Shown: positions 37,252 through 45,744 of the stretch, one piece after another
Numbering within the stretch: position 1 is the first letter of the stretch
Layout: each line of letters starts with the position of its first letter
Origin: an uncultured Pelagimonas sp.
Lineage (GTDB): Bacteria; Pseudomonadota; Alphaproteobacteria; Rhodobacterales; Rhodobacteraceae
Direction: 5' to 3'
Assembly: GCA_947497905.1 (NCBI GenBank)
Contig: CANMIH010000013.1
Span: 62,001-126,000 of the forward strand
DNA: 64,000 nt
Position numbers and translations under genes: made by a program
The notes under the pieces: generated by a model
Database searches by the model: none
Told to the model about the DNA's origin: nothing
What the model saw: only the letters and a program-made list of their open reading frames with translations

Positions 37252-37310
37252 CCGGGGTCTTTCGAGACCCCGGTGATCAGGGTTGCCATCTTGTCCCGGC
37301 AGCCCTGATC
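37252..37310 (+). other. Tandem strong hairpins between the EF-hand gene and the ECF sigma gene
   Basis: Hairpin one: CCGGGGTCT (37252-37260) and AGACCCCGG (37265-37273) around a TTCG tetraloop. Hairpin two: GATCAGGGTTGCC (37275-37287) and GGCAGCCCTGATC (37298-37310) with one wobble. They are adjacent, lack a T run, and could act as a terminator or leader structure for the sigma gene. Confidence 0.75.
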
Positions 37311-37367
37311 CCAACGGGCCCAAGAGGAATGGTTTGGGTCAACGTGTAGGTGCAAGGTGTGGACCGC

Positions 37368-37967
37368 ATGGCATTTGACGCCCATAAGGAATGTATGAGT
37401 ACTCTCGGAGATGATGCGCTTTTGGTGGCTTTCGCCGGTGGCGATGCTGGTGCCGCACGTGAACTGACCCAACGGTTGGCCCCACGTGTGTTTTCGCATG
37501 CTGTGCGGATGTTGGGCGGGGATAGGGCCGAGGCAGAAGACGTTGCACAGGAGGCGCTGTTGCGGCTGTGGCGCGCGGCTCCGGGGTGGCGAGAAGGCGA
37601 GGCCAAGGTCACAACCTGGCTATATCGTGTTACCGCGAACCTCTGCATTGACCGTATGCGCAAACGTCGCGGCGGCCCGGATCTCGATTCGGTGCCGGAA
37701 CCGGTGGATGAGGCACCCTCGGCGGCGGAAGAAATGCAGAACGCCGCACGGGCCGAGGCCTTGCAGGGCGCTTTGAATCAGCTGCCCGACCGTCAGAGAC
37801 AGGCGGTGATCCTGCGTCATATCGAAGGGATGTCCAATCCTGAGATTGCGCAGATCATGGACATTGGCCCACGGGCCGTGGAAAGTTTGACCGCGCGTGG
37901 TAAACGCGCTCTGGAGGCATTGCTTTCGGGGCGTCGCGCGGAACTGGGGTATGAAGACGATGACTGA
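37368..37967 (+). CDS. ECF-type RNA polymerase sigma factor
   Basis: About 199 residues from the ATG at 37368 (AAGGTG upstream); the ATG at 37395 also has a fair site. Region 2 reads DVAQEALLRLWR, with TWLYRVTANLCIDRMRKR following, and region 4 contains LPDRQRQAVILRHIEGMS and the helix-turn-helix NPEIAQIMDIGPRAVES. It overlaps the next gene by eight bases, a typical sigma/anti-sigma layout. Confidence 0.9.
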   Translation: MAFDAHKECMSTLGDDALLVAFAGGDAGAARELTQRLAPRVFSHAVRMLGGDRAEAEDVAQEALLRLWRAAPGWREGEAKVTTWLYRVTANLCIDRMRKRRGGPDLDSVPEPVDEAPSAAEEMQNAARAEALQGALNQLPDRQRQAVILRHIEGMSNPEIAQIMDIGPRAVESLTARGKRALEALLSGRRAELGYEDDD

Positions 37968-38301
37968 ACGCAAAGACGATATCGACCTGGATCTGTTTTT
38001 TGCTGCGGCGCGAGAGGACGACCCCGCACCGTCAACAGATTTCATGGCCCGCATGGAGGCACAGGCGCTTGCGGCTCTGCCGGAACCGGCGCCGCGCCGC
38101 AGCCTGTGGTCTCACTTGATGTCAGCCGTTGGAGGCTGGCCGGGAGTTGCGGGACTGGCCGCGGCCTGTGCGGCTGGGGTTTGGATTGGTGTTGTCTCTC
38201 CCGATGGGATCAACACCCTGTTTTTGCTGCAAGATAATGCGCTTGGCACCATTGGTGTTGATCCCCTGAGCGGTTTTGATCTTGCGATGATGGAGGGTTG
38301 A
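37960..38301 (+). CDS. Probable membrane anti-sigma protein
   Basis: A 113-residue protein with an acidic N terminus (DDIDLDLFFAAAREDDP) and one hydrophobic helix (GVAGLAAACAAGVWIGVV). It overlaps the sigma gene stop, so the two are translationally coupled. An anti-sigma role is inferred from this layout; there is no clear zinc ASD motif. Relatives in Rhodobacterales carry misleading enzyme labels. Confidence 0.65.
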   Translation: MTERKDDIDLDLFFAAAREDDPAPSTDFMARMEAQALAALPEPAPRRSLWSHLMSAVGGWPGVAGLAAACAAGVWIGVVSPDGINTLFLLQDNALGTIGVDPLSGFDLAMMEG

Positions 38302-38302
38302 G

Positions 38303-38815
38303 ATGACCATCTCTCAGGAACCCAAACAGAAACTCGGCATGAAACGCTGGCAGAAGGGGCTGTTGTTTGGCTCTTTGGCGATGAATCTGGCGGTTGTCGG
38401 ATTGGTTGCCGGTGTGGCCTTCGGCGGGGGTAAATTCGGTCCACCGCGTATGCATGGCCCCGACAAAGATGCAGTGGCCCCCTTCACCCGCGCCTTTACT
38501 GCGGACCAACGTGATGCGTTGAAGAAATCTCTGCGTCAAAGCTTCTTTGAGAACCGGGGAGAACGCGGGGGGATCGTGCAGGATTACCGCGAAGCTTTGG
38601 ACGTTCTGCGCACGGAACCTTATGATCGGGAACGGATGGATACCCTGCTGGATCAGCAAAGCGCGCGCGGCCAAAGCCGGCGTCAAAAAGGTCAGCTCGT
38701 TTTGTCCGAGTTTCTTGCAGGCTTAACTGCGGAAGAGCGCGCAACCTACGCGGATCGGCTGGAAGAAGAGATCGCGAATTTTGCGCGGCGGCGCAAACCT
38801 AAGCGTCACAACTGA
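38303..38815 (+). CDS. Periplasmic heavy-metal-sensor/CpxP-like protein
   Basis: A 170-residue protein with an N-terminal membrane anchor (GLLFGSLAMNLAVVGLVAG) and a helical, charged periplasmic part (DALKKSLRQSFFENRGERGG, LSEFLAGLTAEERATYADRL). The pattern matches the metal-resistance/sensor family (pfam13801) related to CpxP and ZraP. It follows the anti-sigma-like gene by two bases and may feed signals to it. Confidence 0.75.
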   Translation: MTISQEPKQKLGMKRWQKGLLFGSLAMNLAVVGLVAGVAFGGGKFGPPRMHGPDKDAVAPFTRAFTADQRDALKKSLRQSFFENRGERGGIVQDYREALDVLRTEPYDRERMDTLLDQQSARGQSRRQKGQLVLSEFLAGLTAEERATYADRLEEEIANFARRRKPKRHN

Positions 38816-38835
38816 CGGCTGAACCAATTCCACAT

Positions 38836-38863
38836 AAAAAAACCGGCATCCGAAGATGCCGGT
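38836..38863 (-). terminator. Terminator between the sensor gene and the pleD-like gene
   Basis: ACCGGCATC and GATGCCGGT (38842-38863) form a nine-base stem; on the minus strand the loop is TTCG and a T run follows. It fits termination of the minus-strand cyclase gene, and weakly of the plus-strand operon. Confidence 0.85.
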
Positions 38864-38897
38864 GTTCCAGTTTTAGGGGAAGAGAGAAACTGGAGAG

Positions 38898-40361
38898 TTA
38901 GGTTCCGTTGACCTGGCGTTTGACCGTGTCAAAGAGAGAGAGCTGGCGCACCGGTTCGATGGTCTTTTTGCGGCGGCGGGGCACCATGGGGCGCACAGTA
39001 TCCGCCAGAACAACTGTGTTGCGACCCTGGCTTTTGGCGGCATAGAGGGCCTGATCTGCCTTTTCGATCAGAGTGTCTGGCGTTTCTTCACCTTCGATTG
39101 TCAGGCTGGAAACACCAATCGACAGCGTCACAGTCAGGCGGCGACCTCCGGGCAGGGTGACCGGTTGTTGGGCCATGATTTGGCAGAGGCGCTGGGCGAT
39201 GGTGACCGCTGAATTGCGGTCGGTGTCGGGCATGGCGACAAGGAACTCTTCGCCGCCCCAGCGGGCGATCAGATCTGAGGGGCGCAGGTTGTCTTTCAAC
39301 CGGCGGGCCAGCGTCACCAGAACCGCATCTCCTGCGGCGTGCCCGTATTTGTCATTGACCTTTTTGAAGAAGTCGAGGTCCAGAACAAGAAGAGAGAAGG
39401 GGCGGCGGCGCTGCGTGGCGCGGTCGGTCAGGCGTGCCAAGTGTGGCTGGGTATAGCGGCGGTTGTACAGCCCGGTGAGCGAGTCGGTCACGGCGGCGCG
39501 CAACCCGTCACGCATATCTTCGCGCAGCCGATCGTTGGTGCGTTTGCGGGCGATCTGCTTGCGCAGGCGAATGGCGAGTTCCTGAACATCGGGTCCGTTC
39601 ACCAGTAGGTCATTGGCCCCCATATCAAGGGCGCTTGCGGCTTCGCGCTGTTGGTGGGGGTAGGCTACATAGATAAGGGCCGCGTGACGCGTGTGACTGT
39701 TGGCGCGCATCTGTGCCAAAAGGGTGAGCCCCCGACCGTTTGCACCGCGACCTTCCGCAATAACGATGACATCCGGCGCAGGGCGGCGTTCACGCAGCGC
39801 GTGATCGGGTTTGATCAGTTCGATCTGCGCGCCCAGAGCATCGCCTAGTTCATTGGTCAGAGATTTGCCCGTTGGCATATCTCCCACAGGCACAAAAGCA
39901 ACCAACGCCGGGTGATCGAAATCGGGGTTGTCTTCTTGCAGGCCAAGCGCGCGGCGCGTGTCTTCGCGCAGCTGCAGCTCGGCTTCCGCATCCCGTGCAC
40001 GCAGCAGCGAGCGCAGTCGGGCAAGCATCACCTGGTCATCCAGAGGGCGTGACAGCACATCATCAGCCCCCGCGATGAGCGAGGTGTGGCGTTCTTCGGG
40101 AAGGTTGTCGCTGTGAATGATGACGACGGGAAGATGCATGTCCTGAGCGGCGTCACGAAGCGCGGCGCAAAGGTCACGACCCGCCATGTCGGGAAGATCC
40201 GAAGAAATGATCACCAAATCGGGTAGAGATTTTTTGATCAGATCAAGCGCCGCGGCGGCGGTGCCAGCCTGGGCCACTTCGTAGAAGGCAGCCGCCAGTT
40301 TGACCCGCAAGATGATGCGGTTCGTCGGCACTGCATCGACCACCAAAATCCGTCCTGTCAT
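38898..40361 (-). CDS. PleD-like response regulator, REC-REC-GGDEF diguanylate cyclase
   Basis: 487 residues from the ATG at 40361 (GAGGAAGAG upstream). Two receiver-like domains occupy about residues 1-280 and a GGDEF domain follows. The active site is GGEEF in ARWGGEEFLV, and an inhibitory RxxD site (RPSD) lies five residues before it, so it should make c-di-GMP with product inhibition. Receiver 1 reads VVDAVPTNR, has serine where the phospho-aspartate should be (IISSDLPDMAG) and SRP instead of KP; receiver 2 is also degenerate. Phosphorylation control is therefore doubtful. Confidence 0.88.
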   Translation of the reverse strand: MTGRILVVDAVPTNRIILRVKLAAAFYEVAQAGTAAAALDLIKKSLPDLVIISSDLPDMAGRDLCAALRDAAQDMHLPVVIIHSDNLPEERHTSLIAGADDVLSRPLDDQVMLARLRSLLRARDAEAELQLREDTRRALGLQEDNPDFDHPALVAFVPVGDMPTGKSLTNELGDALGAQIELIKPDHALRERRPAPDVIVIAEGRGANGRGLTLLAQMRANSHTRHAALIYVAYPHQQREAASALDMGANDLLVNGPDVQELAIRLRKQIARKRTNDRLREDMRDGLRAAVTDSLTGLYNRRYTQPHLARLTDRATQRRRPFSLLVLDLDFFKKVNDKYGHAAGDAVLVTLARRLKDNLRPSDLIARWGGEEFLVAMPDTDRNSAVTIAQRLCQIMAQQPVTLPGGRRLTVTLSIGVSSLTIEGEETPDTLIEKADQALYAAKSQGRNTVVLADTVRPMVPRRRKKTIEPVRQLSLFDTVKRQVNGT

Positions 40362-40463
40362 CTGCTCTTCCTCGGTTGGGGGGTTAACGTCCCTTACTTG
40401 CACTCTTTCGCAGTTTAAGATTTGTCTACATTGGTTAAGAAATCCTTTCGGGAATGGATCTAA

Positions 40464-40748
40464 ATGTCTTTTTCTCACGACCAAGCTGAAATAATTGGAC
40501 TTCAGGCCGTGGCCTGGCTGGCTGCAAACGATGACTTGTTGCCGGTTTTCATGGGTGCCAGCGGTGTGTCCGAGGCAGATCTGCGAGAAAATCTGACAGA
40601 TCCGGCGTTTCAGGGCTCGGTTCTGGACTTTTTGTTAATGGACGATGTCTGGATTATTGCCTTTTGTGATGCGCAGGGACTGGCGTATGACGTGCCCATG
40701 CAGGCGCGGGCGGTTTTGCCCGGCGGCGGGGAGATGCATTGGACATGA
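40464..40748 (+). CDS. DUF3572 protein
   Basis: A 94-residue acidic cytosolic protein (AWLAANDDLLPVFMGASGVS) of the alphaproteobacterial DUF3572 family. Function is unknown. It is divergent from the pleD-like gene and overlaps the HAD phosphatase gene by four bases (ATGA), so these two are an operon. Confidence 0.85.
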   Translation: MSFSHDQAEIIGLQAVAWLAANDDLLPVFMGASGVSEADLRENLTDPAFQGSVLDFLLMDDVWIIAFCDAQGLAYDVPMQARAVLPGGGEMHWT

Positions 40749-41440
40749 AATTAAAAGCGGATGCGGTTCTGTTCGACAAAGACGGAACCTTGTTTGATTT
40801 TGGGGCCACCTGGAATGTGTGGACGGCCAAAGTGATCGAAGATCTGTCGGAAGGGGATGTGTTCAAAGCCCAGGCCATGGCAGATGCGGCTCGCTATGAC
40901 CTGACTGAAAAGGCTTATCTGCCGGACAGCCCGATCATCGCCGGGACCAACCGTGAGGCGGCGGAATGTCTGTCTGTCGCGTTGCCCGACTGGTCGGTGG
41001 ACGATCTGGAAGTGTACCTTATGAAAAGCTCCGCCCAAGCGCCTCTGGCTGAGGCGGCGCCTCTGGTGCCGCTTTTGGCACGGCTTTCTGCGATGGATCT
41101 CTCGTTGGGTGTGATGACCAATGACACGGAATATGGCGCGCGGTCGCATCTTCGGTTTGCCGGTGTTGAGGGGATGTTTGATTTTATCGCGGGGTTTGAC
41201 AGTGGCTATGGTGCCAAACCTTCGCCGGCGCCTTTGTTGGCCTTTGCTCAAGGTATGGGACACCCGCCTGAGCGTGTCGTGATGGTTGGTGACAGCACCC
41301 ATGATCTAGAAGCGGGTCGCGCGGCGGGCATGTTGACAGTGGGCGTATTGACCGGACCGGCGGGCGCCGAGGATCTGGCCTCGCTGGCGGATGTTGTATT
41401 GCCCGATATCGGCCACCTGCCGGAGTGGCTCCAGGCCTGA
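40745..41440 (+). CDS. HAD-family phosphatase (phosphoglycolate phosphatase-like)
   Basis: A 231-residue HAD hydrolase. Motif I is FDKDGTL, motif II TNDTE, the lysine is in YGAKPSP and motif IV is VGDSTHDLEAG. It looks like the Gph/phosphoglycolate group, but substrate is not certain. It is coupled to the DUF3572 gene and ends at a terminator. Confidence 0.9.
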   Translation: MKLKADAVLFDKDGTLFDFGATWNVWTAKVIEDLSEGDVFKAQAMADAARYDLTEKAYLPDSPIIAGTNREAAECLSVALPDWSVDDLEVYLMKSSAQAPLAEAAPLVPLLARLSAMDLSLGVMTNDTEYGARSHLRFAGVEGMFDFIAGFDSGYGAKPSPAPLLAFAQGMGHPPERVVMVGDSTHDLEAGRAAGMLTVGVLTGPAGAEDLASLADVVLPDIGHLPEWLQA

Positions 41441-41466
41441 CGCCGACGCAACTTGTCGGAAATTTG

Positions 41467-41499
41467 AAACCTCCTTTCAGATCGAAAGGGGGTTTTCTT
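41467..41499 (+). terminator. Terminator of the DUF3572/HAD operon
   Basis: AAACCTCCTTTC (41467-41478) pairs with GAAAGGGGGTTT (41484-41495) with one wobble, followed by a T-rich tract. Confidence 0.88.
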
Positions 41500-41609
41500 T
41501 TGCCAGTGTTGTGCAGTCGCGATCTAAAAACGACGATTTACGTCGTGAACCGACAGGCCGCCCGCCCATTCGCGGTGTGTGATCAGGAGAAATTGGATCG
41601 GAGTACATC

Positions 41610-43184
41610 ATGAGCGAAGCAGAAACCGCAAAGGGCGGGCGTCGTCGGCGCGGCGGAGGCCGGGCTGGAAACACACGTGGCAAGGCAGGTCTGGCGACGG
41701 AACAACCGGCATGGACATTGCCCAAAAACATTGACCGCCCCACCGAGCCACTGACCCCAGAGGGGGTTGAACGCCTGCATGATGCGACGATGCGGATTAT
41801 CGAGACCATTGGCATCGAGTTTCTCAATCATGAGGCGCTCGAAATTTTACGGGCCTCGGGGGGCTGCATCATCAACGGTGAAAACGTCCGGATGGAGCGG
41901 GATTTTGTGATGGAAATGGTGGGCAAAGCGCCCTCAAGTTTCACCATGACACCGCGCAACCTTGATCGGAAAATCACCATCGGCGGTGACAATATTCTGT
42001 TTGGCAATGTGTCTTCACCGCCAAACTACTGGGATCTTGAGCTGGGCAAAAAGGTGTCGGGGACGCGTGAGCAATGCGCAAATCTTCTGAAACTGTCTCA
42101 GCACTTTAACTGTATTCACTTTGTGGGTGGTTATCCGGTTGAACCCGTCGACGTGCACGCAAGCGTGCGCCATCTGGATGTGCTCTATGACAAACTGACC
42201 CTGACCGACAAAGTGGCGCATGCCTATTCGTTGGGCGAGGAACGTGTTGAAGACGTTATGGAAATGGTGCGGATCGCTGGTGGTCTGACCCATGAGGAAT
42301 TCAATGCCAGCCCGCGGATGTACACCAACATCAATTCGACGTCGCCTCTGAAACACGACATCCCCATGCTGGATGGTTGGATGCGTCTGGCACGTCGGGG
42401 GCAGGGGCTTGTGGTGACCCCCTTCACATTGGCCGGGGCTATGGCTCCGGTGACCATGGCAGGCGCTGTGGCTCAGTCACTTGCCGAAGGTCTGACGGCG
42501 ATTGTTCTGGCGCAGATCATCAACCCGGGCGCGCCCTGTGCGATTGGCACGTTTACGTCGAATGTGGATATGAAAAGCGGCGCACCCGCCTTTGGCACAC
42601 CGGAATACATGCGCGCGACGCAGATGACCGGCCAGATGGCGCGGTTCTATGATCTGCCGATGCGCTCGTCAGGAGTATGCGCCGCCAACGTGCCCGATGG
42701 TCAGGCCATGTGGGAGACCGAACATAGCCTCTGGGCGGCAATTCAGTCGGGCACCAATATGGTGTATCACGCGGCGGGGTGGCTTGAAGGAGGACTGATT
42801 GCCAGCCCCGAGAAGTTCATTATGGACTGCGAAGTGATCAATCAGCTGATCCGCTATCTGGATCCGTCGATCTGTGATGTCTCTGAGGATGCGCTGGCCG
42901 TGGATGCAATTGCAGAGGTTGGACCGGAAGGGCACTTCTTTGGCATCCAGCACACGCAGGACCGCTACGAGACTGCATTTTACCAGCCATCGCTCTCCGA
43001 CTGGAAAAACTACGAGGCCTGGGAGGCCGGGGGCGCCATCTGGACCCCTGAACGCGCCCATGCCCAGTTTAAGCAGATCATTCACGAATTTGAGGCCCCG
43101 GAGATGGATGTGGCGATCCGTGATGAGCTTGCAGATTTTGTGGCGCGGAGGAAATCTGAAGGCGGGGCTCCAACCGATTTCTGA
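41610..43184 (+). CDS. Trimethylamine methyltransferase (MttB) superfamily protein, non-pyrrolysine
   Basis: A 524-residue protein of the MttB/MtgB superfamily (COG5598). The N terminus is a basic, low-complexity stretch (GRRRRGGGRAGNTRGK), and the body has the family pattern PRMYTNINSTSPL, QIINPGAPCAIGTF and GLIASPEKFIMDCE. There is no in-frame amber codon, so it is one of the pyrrolysine-lacking members that use quaternary amines such as glycine betaine. A corrinoid partner is not in the window. Substrate is unknown. Confidence 0.85.
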   Translation: MSEAETAKGGRRRRGGGRAGNTRGKAGLATEQPAWTLPKNIDRPTEPLTPEGVERLHDATMRIIETIGIEFLNHEALEILRASGGCIINGENVRMERDFVMEMVGKAPSSFTMTPRNLDRKITIGGDNILFGNVSSPPNYWDLELGKKVSGTREQCANLLKLSQHFNCIHFVGGYPVEPVDVHASVRHLDVLYDKLTLTDKVAHAYSLGEERVEDVMEMVRIAGGLTHEEFNASPRMYTNINSTSPLKHDIPMLDGWMRLARRGQGLVVTPFTLAGAMAPVTMAGAVAQSLAEGLTAIVLAQIINPGAPCAIGTFTSNVDMKSGAPAFGTPEYMRATQMTGQMARFYDLPMRSSGVCAANVPDGQAMWETEHSLWAAIQSGTNMVYHAAGWLEGGLIASPEKFIMDCEVINQLIRYLDPSICDVSEDALAVDAIAEVGPEGHFFGIQHTQDRYETAFYQPSLSDWKNYEAWEAGGAIWTPERAHAQFKQIIHEFEAPEMDVAIRDELADFVARRKSEGGAPTDF

Positions 43185-43218
43185 TCTCGGGGGGCTTCCT
43201 CTCCAGACCCAAATCAGA

Positions 43219-43245
43219 GAAAGCGCTCCTCAGGAGCGCTTTTTT
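43219..43245 (+). terminator. Terminator of the MttB-like gene
   Basis: AAGCGCTCC (43221-43229) and GGAGCGCTT (43233-43241) form a perfect stem with loop TCA, followed by TTTTTT. Confidence 0.92.
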
Positions 43246-43347
43246 GCTATTCTGCTGAAACGAGGTCGGGTATTCCGCCGCTACGGTTGATACCAACCCC
43301 ATGATACCCAAGTAAAAGTTTAGACAGTCCGATCAAGGAGAGCCAAA

Positions 43348-45069
43348 ATGCAGAGTGACACGCAACCGGGTTACCTCTTGTATTTGGTATTGGCTGCGAT
43401 CGGAGCCTGGGCGGGATTGACGGGTTGGTGGCTGACCGAAGGGTGGCAGAATGGCCTTTTGCCTGAGCGTGAAATGCTCGGTGTGTCCTTTGTCCTGTTT
43501 GCCTTTTTTACCATGATGCTGTCGCTGATTGGCCCGGTGACGGTGCATCGTACAATTTTGCCTGCCGCGGGGGCTGCGGTGCTCCTGGGGGGGGCTGTGT
43601 GGTGGGCGTCGGGACGGCATGAGGATGTCGGTGAATTTATGGATCTGGGTTATCCGGTCCTGTGCTTTGCGCTGGCGTTGCTTGTGGTGACCCCATTTGT
43701 GGCGGCGACACTGAGCGCACCCGCAGGGTGGCAGGATTACCCGTTGCTGTACCGCCTGAGCTGGCGAATTGCCGTGCGTCATGTGGCGGCCTTTGTGTTC
43801 ACGGCGATGTTCTGGGGGATCTTTGCGCTCTCGGATGCGGTGCTGAGCATTGTGGGCCTGGATCTCTGGGATCTGGTGTTACGCCATGATGCGACGGTCT
43901 GGGCGCTCAGTGGTGCGGTGTTTGGGCTGGCTCTCACCGTTGTCCACGAGCTGCGCGAGTTCATTTCCCCCTATCTTGTTTTGCGGCTTTTGCGCTTGTT
44001 TGTGCCTGTGGTGCTTGTCGTGGCGGTGATCTTTGTGGTGGCCTTGCCCCTGCGCGGGTGGGGGGGCTTGCTCAATGGCTGGTCCCCGGCCGCGGCCCTT
44101 TTGGCATTTTCCTTGGCGGCGGTTGTTCTGGTCACGGTCTCAGTGGATTGTGAAAGCTCAGATGCGGCGCAGAACCCGGTGTTTCGCCTGTTGGTGGCGG
44201 GGTTGGCGGTTTTGGTGCCTGTCCTGGCAGGGCTCGCCTTGTGGGCGGTTTGGCTTCGCGTGGGCCAATATGGCTGGACACCCGAACGACTGACCGCATT
44301 GACCATCGGACTTGTTCTTGTGGCCTATGGTGCGGCCTATGCCTTGGCTGTGGCGATGAGACGAGACTGGATGGAGCGCATTCGGCAGGCCAATATCTGG
44401 CTTGCTTTGATGGTGGTGGTGACCTGTCTGTTTTGGTTGAGCCCCTTGTTTTCGCCCGAAGCGGTGTCATCGAGGTCGCAATTGGCGCGCCTTGTTCACG
44501 ATGACACACTAGACGAATCCGTGTTGGCACAGCTGGCGTTTGACTGGGGTCACGCAGGGCAAACGGCACTTGAAGATCTGGCCATCGCACGACCGGAACT
44601 GATCGCGACAATCGACGCGGTGCGTGAGGGTGGACGTTACTTTGTGTCGGCAAATGAAGAGGTTGTACGCCCTCTCTCGGCGCAGATCCCAGTTTATCCT
44701 GAAGGGGTGACCCTGCCTGATGGTGCGTATTCGGAATTGAATGCAGGATTCGCACGGCGGGTCTCTGCGGCCTGTGATTTGGCGCTACCCTCTGGTCCGG
44801 GATGTGGATTATTTGTAATTCCCAGCGAAACGACCGAGACATCTATGGTACTGTTTCTGCGCGAAGCTGAAAATGTGGTACGGGTAGAGCCTATGCGTCT
44901 CTCTGACGGTGTGCTGGAGCGCGAAGGGCATGTCAGTCGTCTCGGGGCCAACAATAGCCCGCTGGGCGACCGCGCGCTTACTGATCTGCATGCTGGAAAA
45001 GCAGAGGTCGGACTGATTGAGGTGGAGGTGATCAAATTGAGCGGGAGATCTCTATTTACGCACAATTGA
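43348..45069 (+). CDS. DUF4153 multipass membrane protein
   Basis: A 573-residue protein with a dozen or so membrane helices in the first 370 residues and a soluble C-terminal domain. The order and the N-terminal LYLVLAAIGAWAGLTGWWL fit the DUF4153 family. Function is unknown. The H-NOX-like gene follows after 66 bases; co-transcription is possible. Confidence 0.82.
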   Translation: MQSDTQPGYLLYLVLAAIGAWAGLTGWWLTEGWQNGLLPEREMLGVSFVLFAFFTMMLSLIGPVTVHRTILPAAGAAVLLGGAVWWASGRHEDVGEFMDLGYPVLCFALALLVVTPFVAATLSAPAGWQDYPLLYRLSWRIAVRHVAAFVFTAMFWGIFALSDAVLSIVGLDLWDLVLRHDATVWALSGAVFGLALTVVHELREFISPYLVLRLLRLFVPVVLVVAVIFVVALPLRGWGGLLNGWSPAAALLAFSLAAVVLVTVSVDCESSDAAQNPVFRLLVAGLAVLVPVLAGLALWAVWLRVGQYGWTPERLTALTIGLVLVAYGAAYALAVAMRRDWMERIRQANIWLALMVVVTCLFWLSPLFSPEAVSSRSQLARLVHDDTLDESVLAQLAFDWGHAGQTALEDLAIARPELIATIDAVREGGRYFVSANEEVVRPLSAQIPVYPEGVTLPDGAYSELNAGFARRVSAACDLALPSGPGCGLFVIPSETTETSMVLFLREAENVVRVEPMRLSDGVLEREGHVSRLGANNSPLGDRALTDLHAGKAEVGLIEVEVIKLSGRSLFTHN

Positions 45070-45135
45070 ATATGTTACCTCAAATTTAACGTCCCTTGCG
45101 ACATGTTAGAAGGGGATGACAATGGTGGAGCTCTC

Positions 45136-45744
45136 ATGCACGGGCTGATCTTAAAAACTCTGCAGGTGTTTGTGCAGGATACATATGGCCCCGATAGCTG
45201 GGCTGACATCGCGGATCAGGCGGCATTGGATGTCCCTGAATTCGAAGCGATGTTGAACTATCCGAAAGAGATTTTTTCAGATGTCCTGCAAGCGGGTGAA
45301 AAGGTGCTGAACAAACCCTGGGAGGCCATCCTAGAGGATGTCGGCACCTATCTTGTCTCTCACCCCAACAGCGAAGGGCTCAGACGACTTTTACGGTTTG
45401 GGGGCGTGGATTTCACCGAGTTTCTGCATTCGCTGGACGATCTGCCCGATCGGGCGCGTCTGGCGGTGGCGGATCTGAAGCTTCCCGATCTTGAACTTCG
45501 CGATCTCACCTCTGTGCAATTCAGTTTGAAAGTTGAGGGCGATCTGCCGGGGTTTTGCTTTGTTATTATGGGTGTTCTGCGTGCCATGGCGGATGATTAC
45601 GGGGCATTGGTCCTGCTCGATCATGCCGGTGGCCCGTCAGAGCGTTTGCAATTGGTGGATGTGACTGTGGTTGAAACAGCCTATGCTGAAGGGCGTGAAT
45701 TTGAGTTGGGGGCGGTGCATGTGCCCTCAGAGGGGGCGGCATGA
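45136..45744 (+). CDS. H-NOX-like protein lacking the proximal heme histidine
   Basis: A 202-residue protein with the H-NOX fold pattern (MHGLILKTLQVFVQDTYG, LLRFGGVDFTEFLHSLDDL). In heme-binding H-NOX proteins the segment LDxLH carries the proximal histidine; here it reads LDDLP, with Pro104 at that position, and the YxSxR heme-propionate motif is not recognisable. It may therefore not bind heme in the usual way. The ATG at 45136 follows GTGGAG. It overlaps the next gene by four bases, which encodes its likely effector. Confidence 0.85.
   Translation: MHGLILKTLQVFVQDTYGPDSWADIADQAALDVPEFEAMLNYPKEIFSDVLQAGEKVLNKPWEAILEDVGTYLVSHPNSEGLRRLLRFGGVDFTEFLHSLDDLPDRARLAVADLKLPDLELRDLTSVQFSLKVEGDLPGFCFVIMGVLRAMADDYGALVLLDHAGGPSERLQLVDVTVVETAYAEGREFELGAVHVPSEGAA

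Noticed and set aside
41610-43184. A pyrrolysine-containing MttB
   Set aside because: No in-frame TAG codon occurs in the gene.
45136-45744. Calling this gene a nitric oxide sensor
   Set aside because: The proximal histidine position is proline, so heme binding cannot be assumed.
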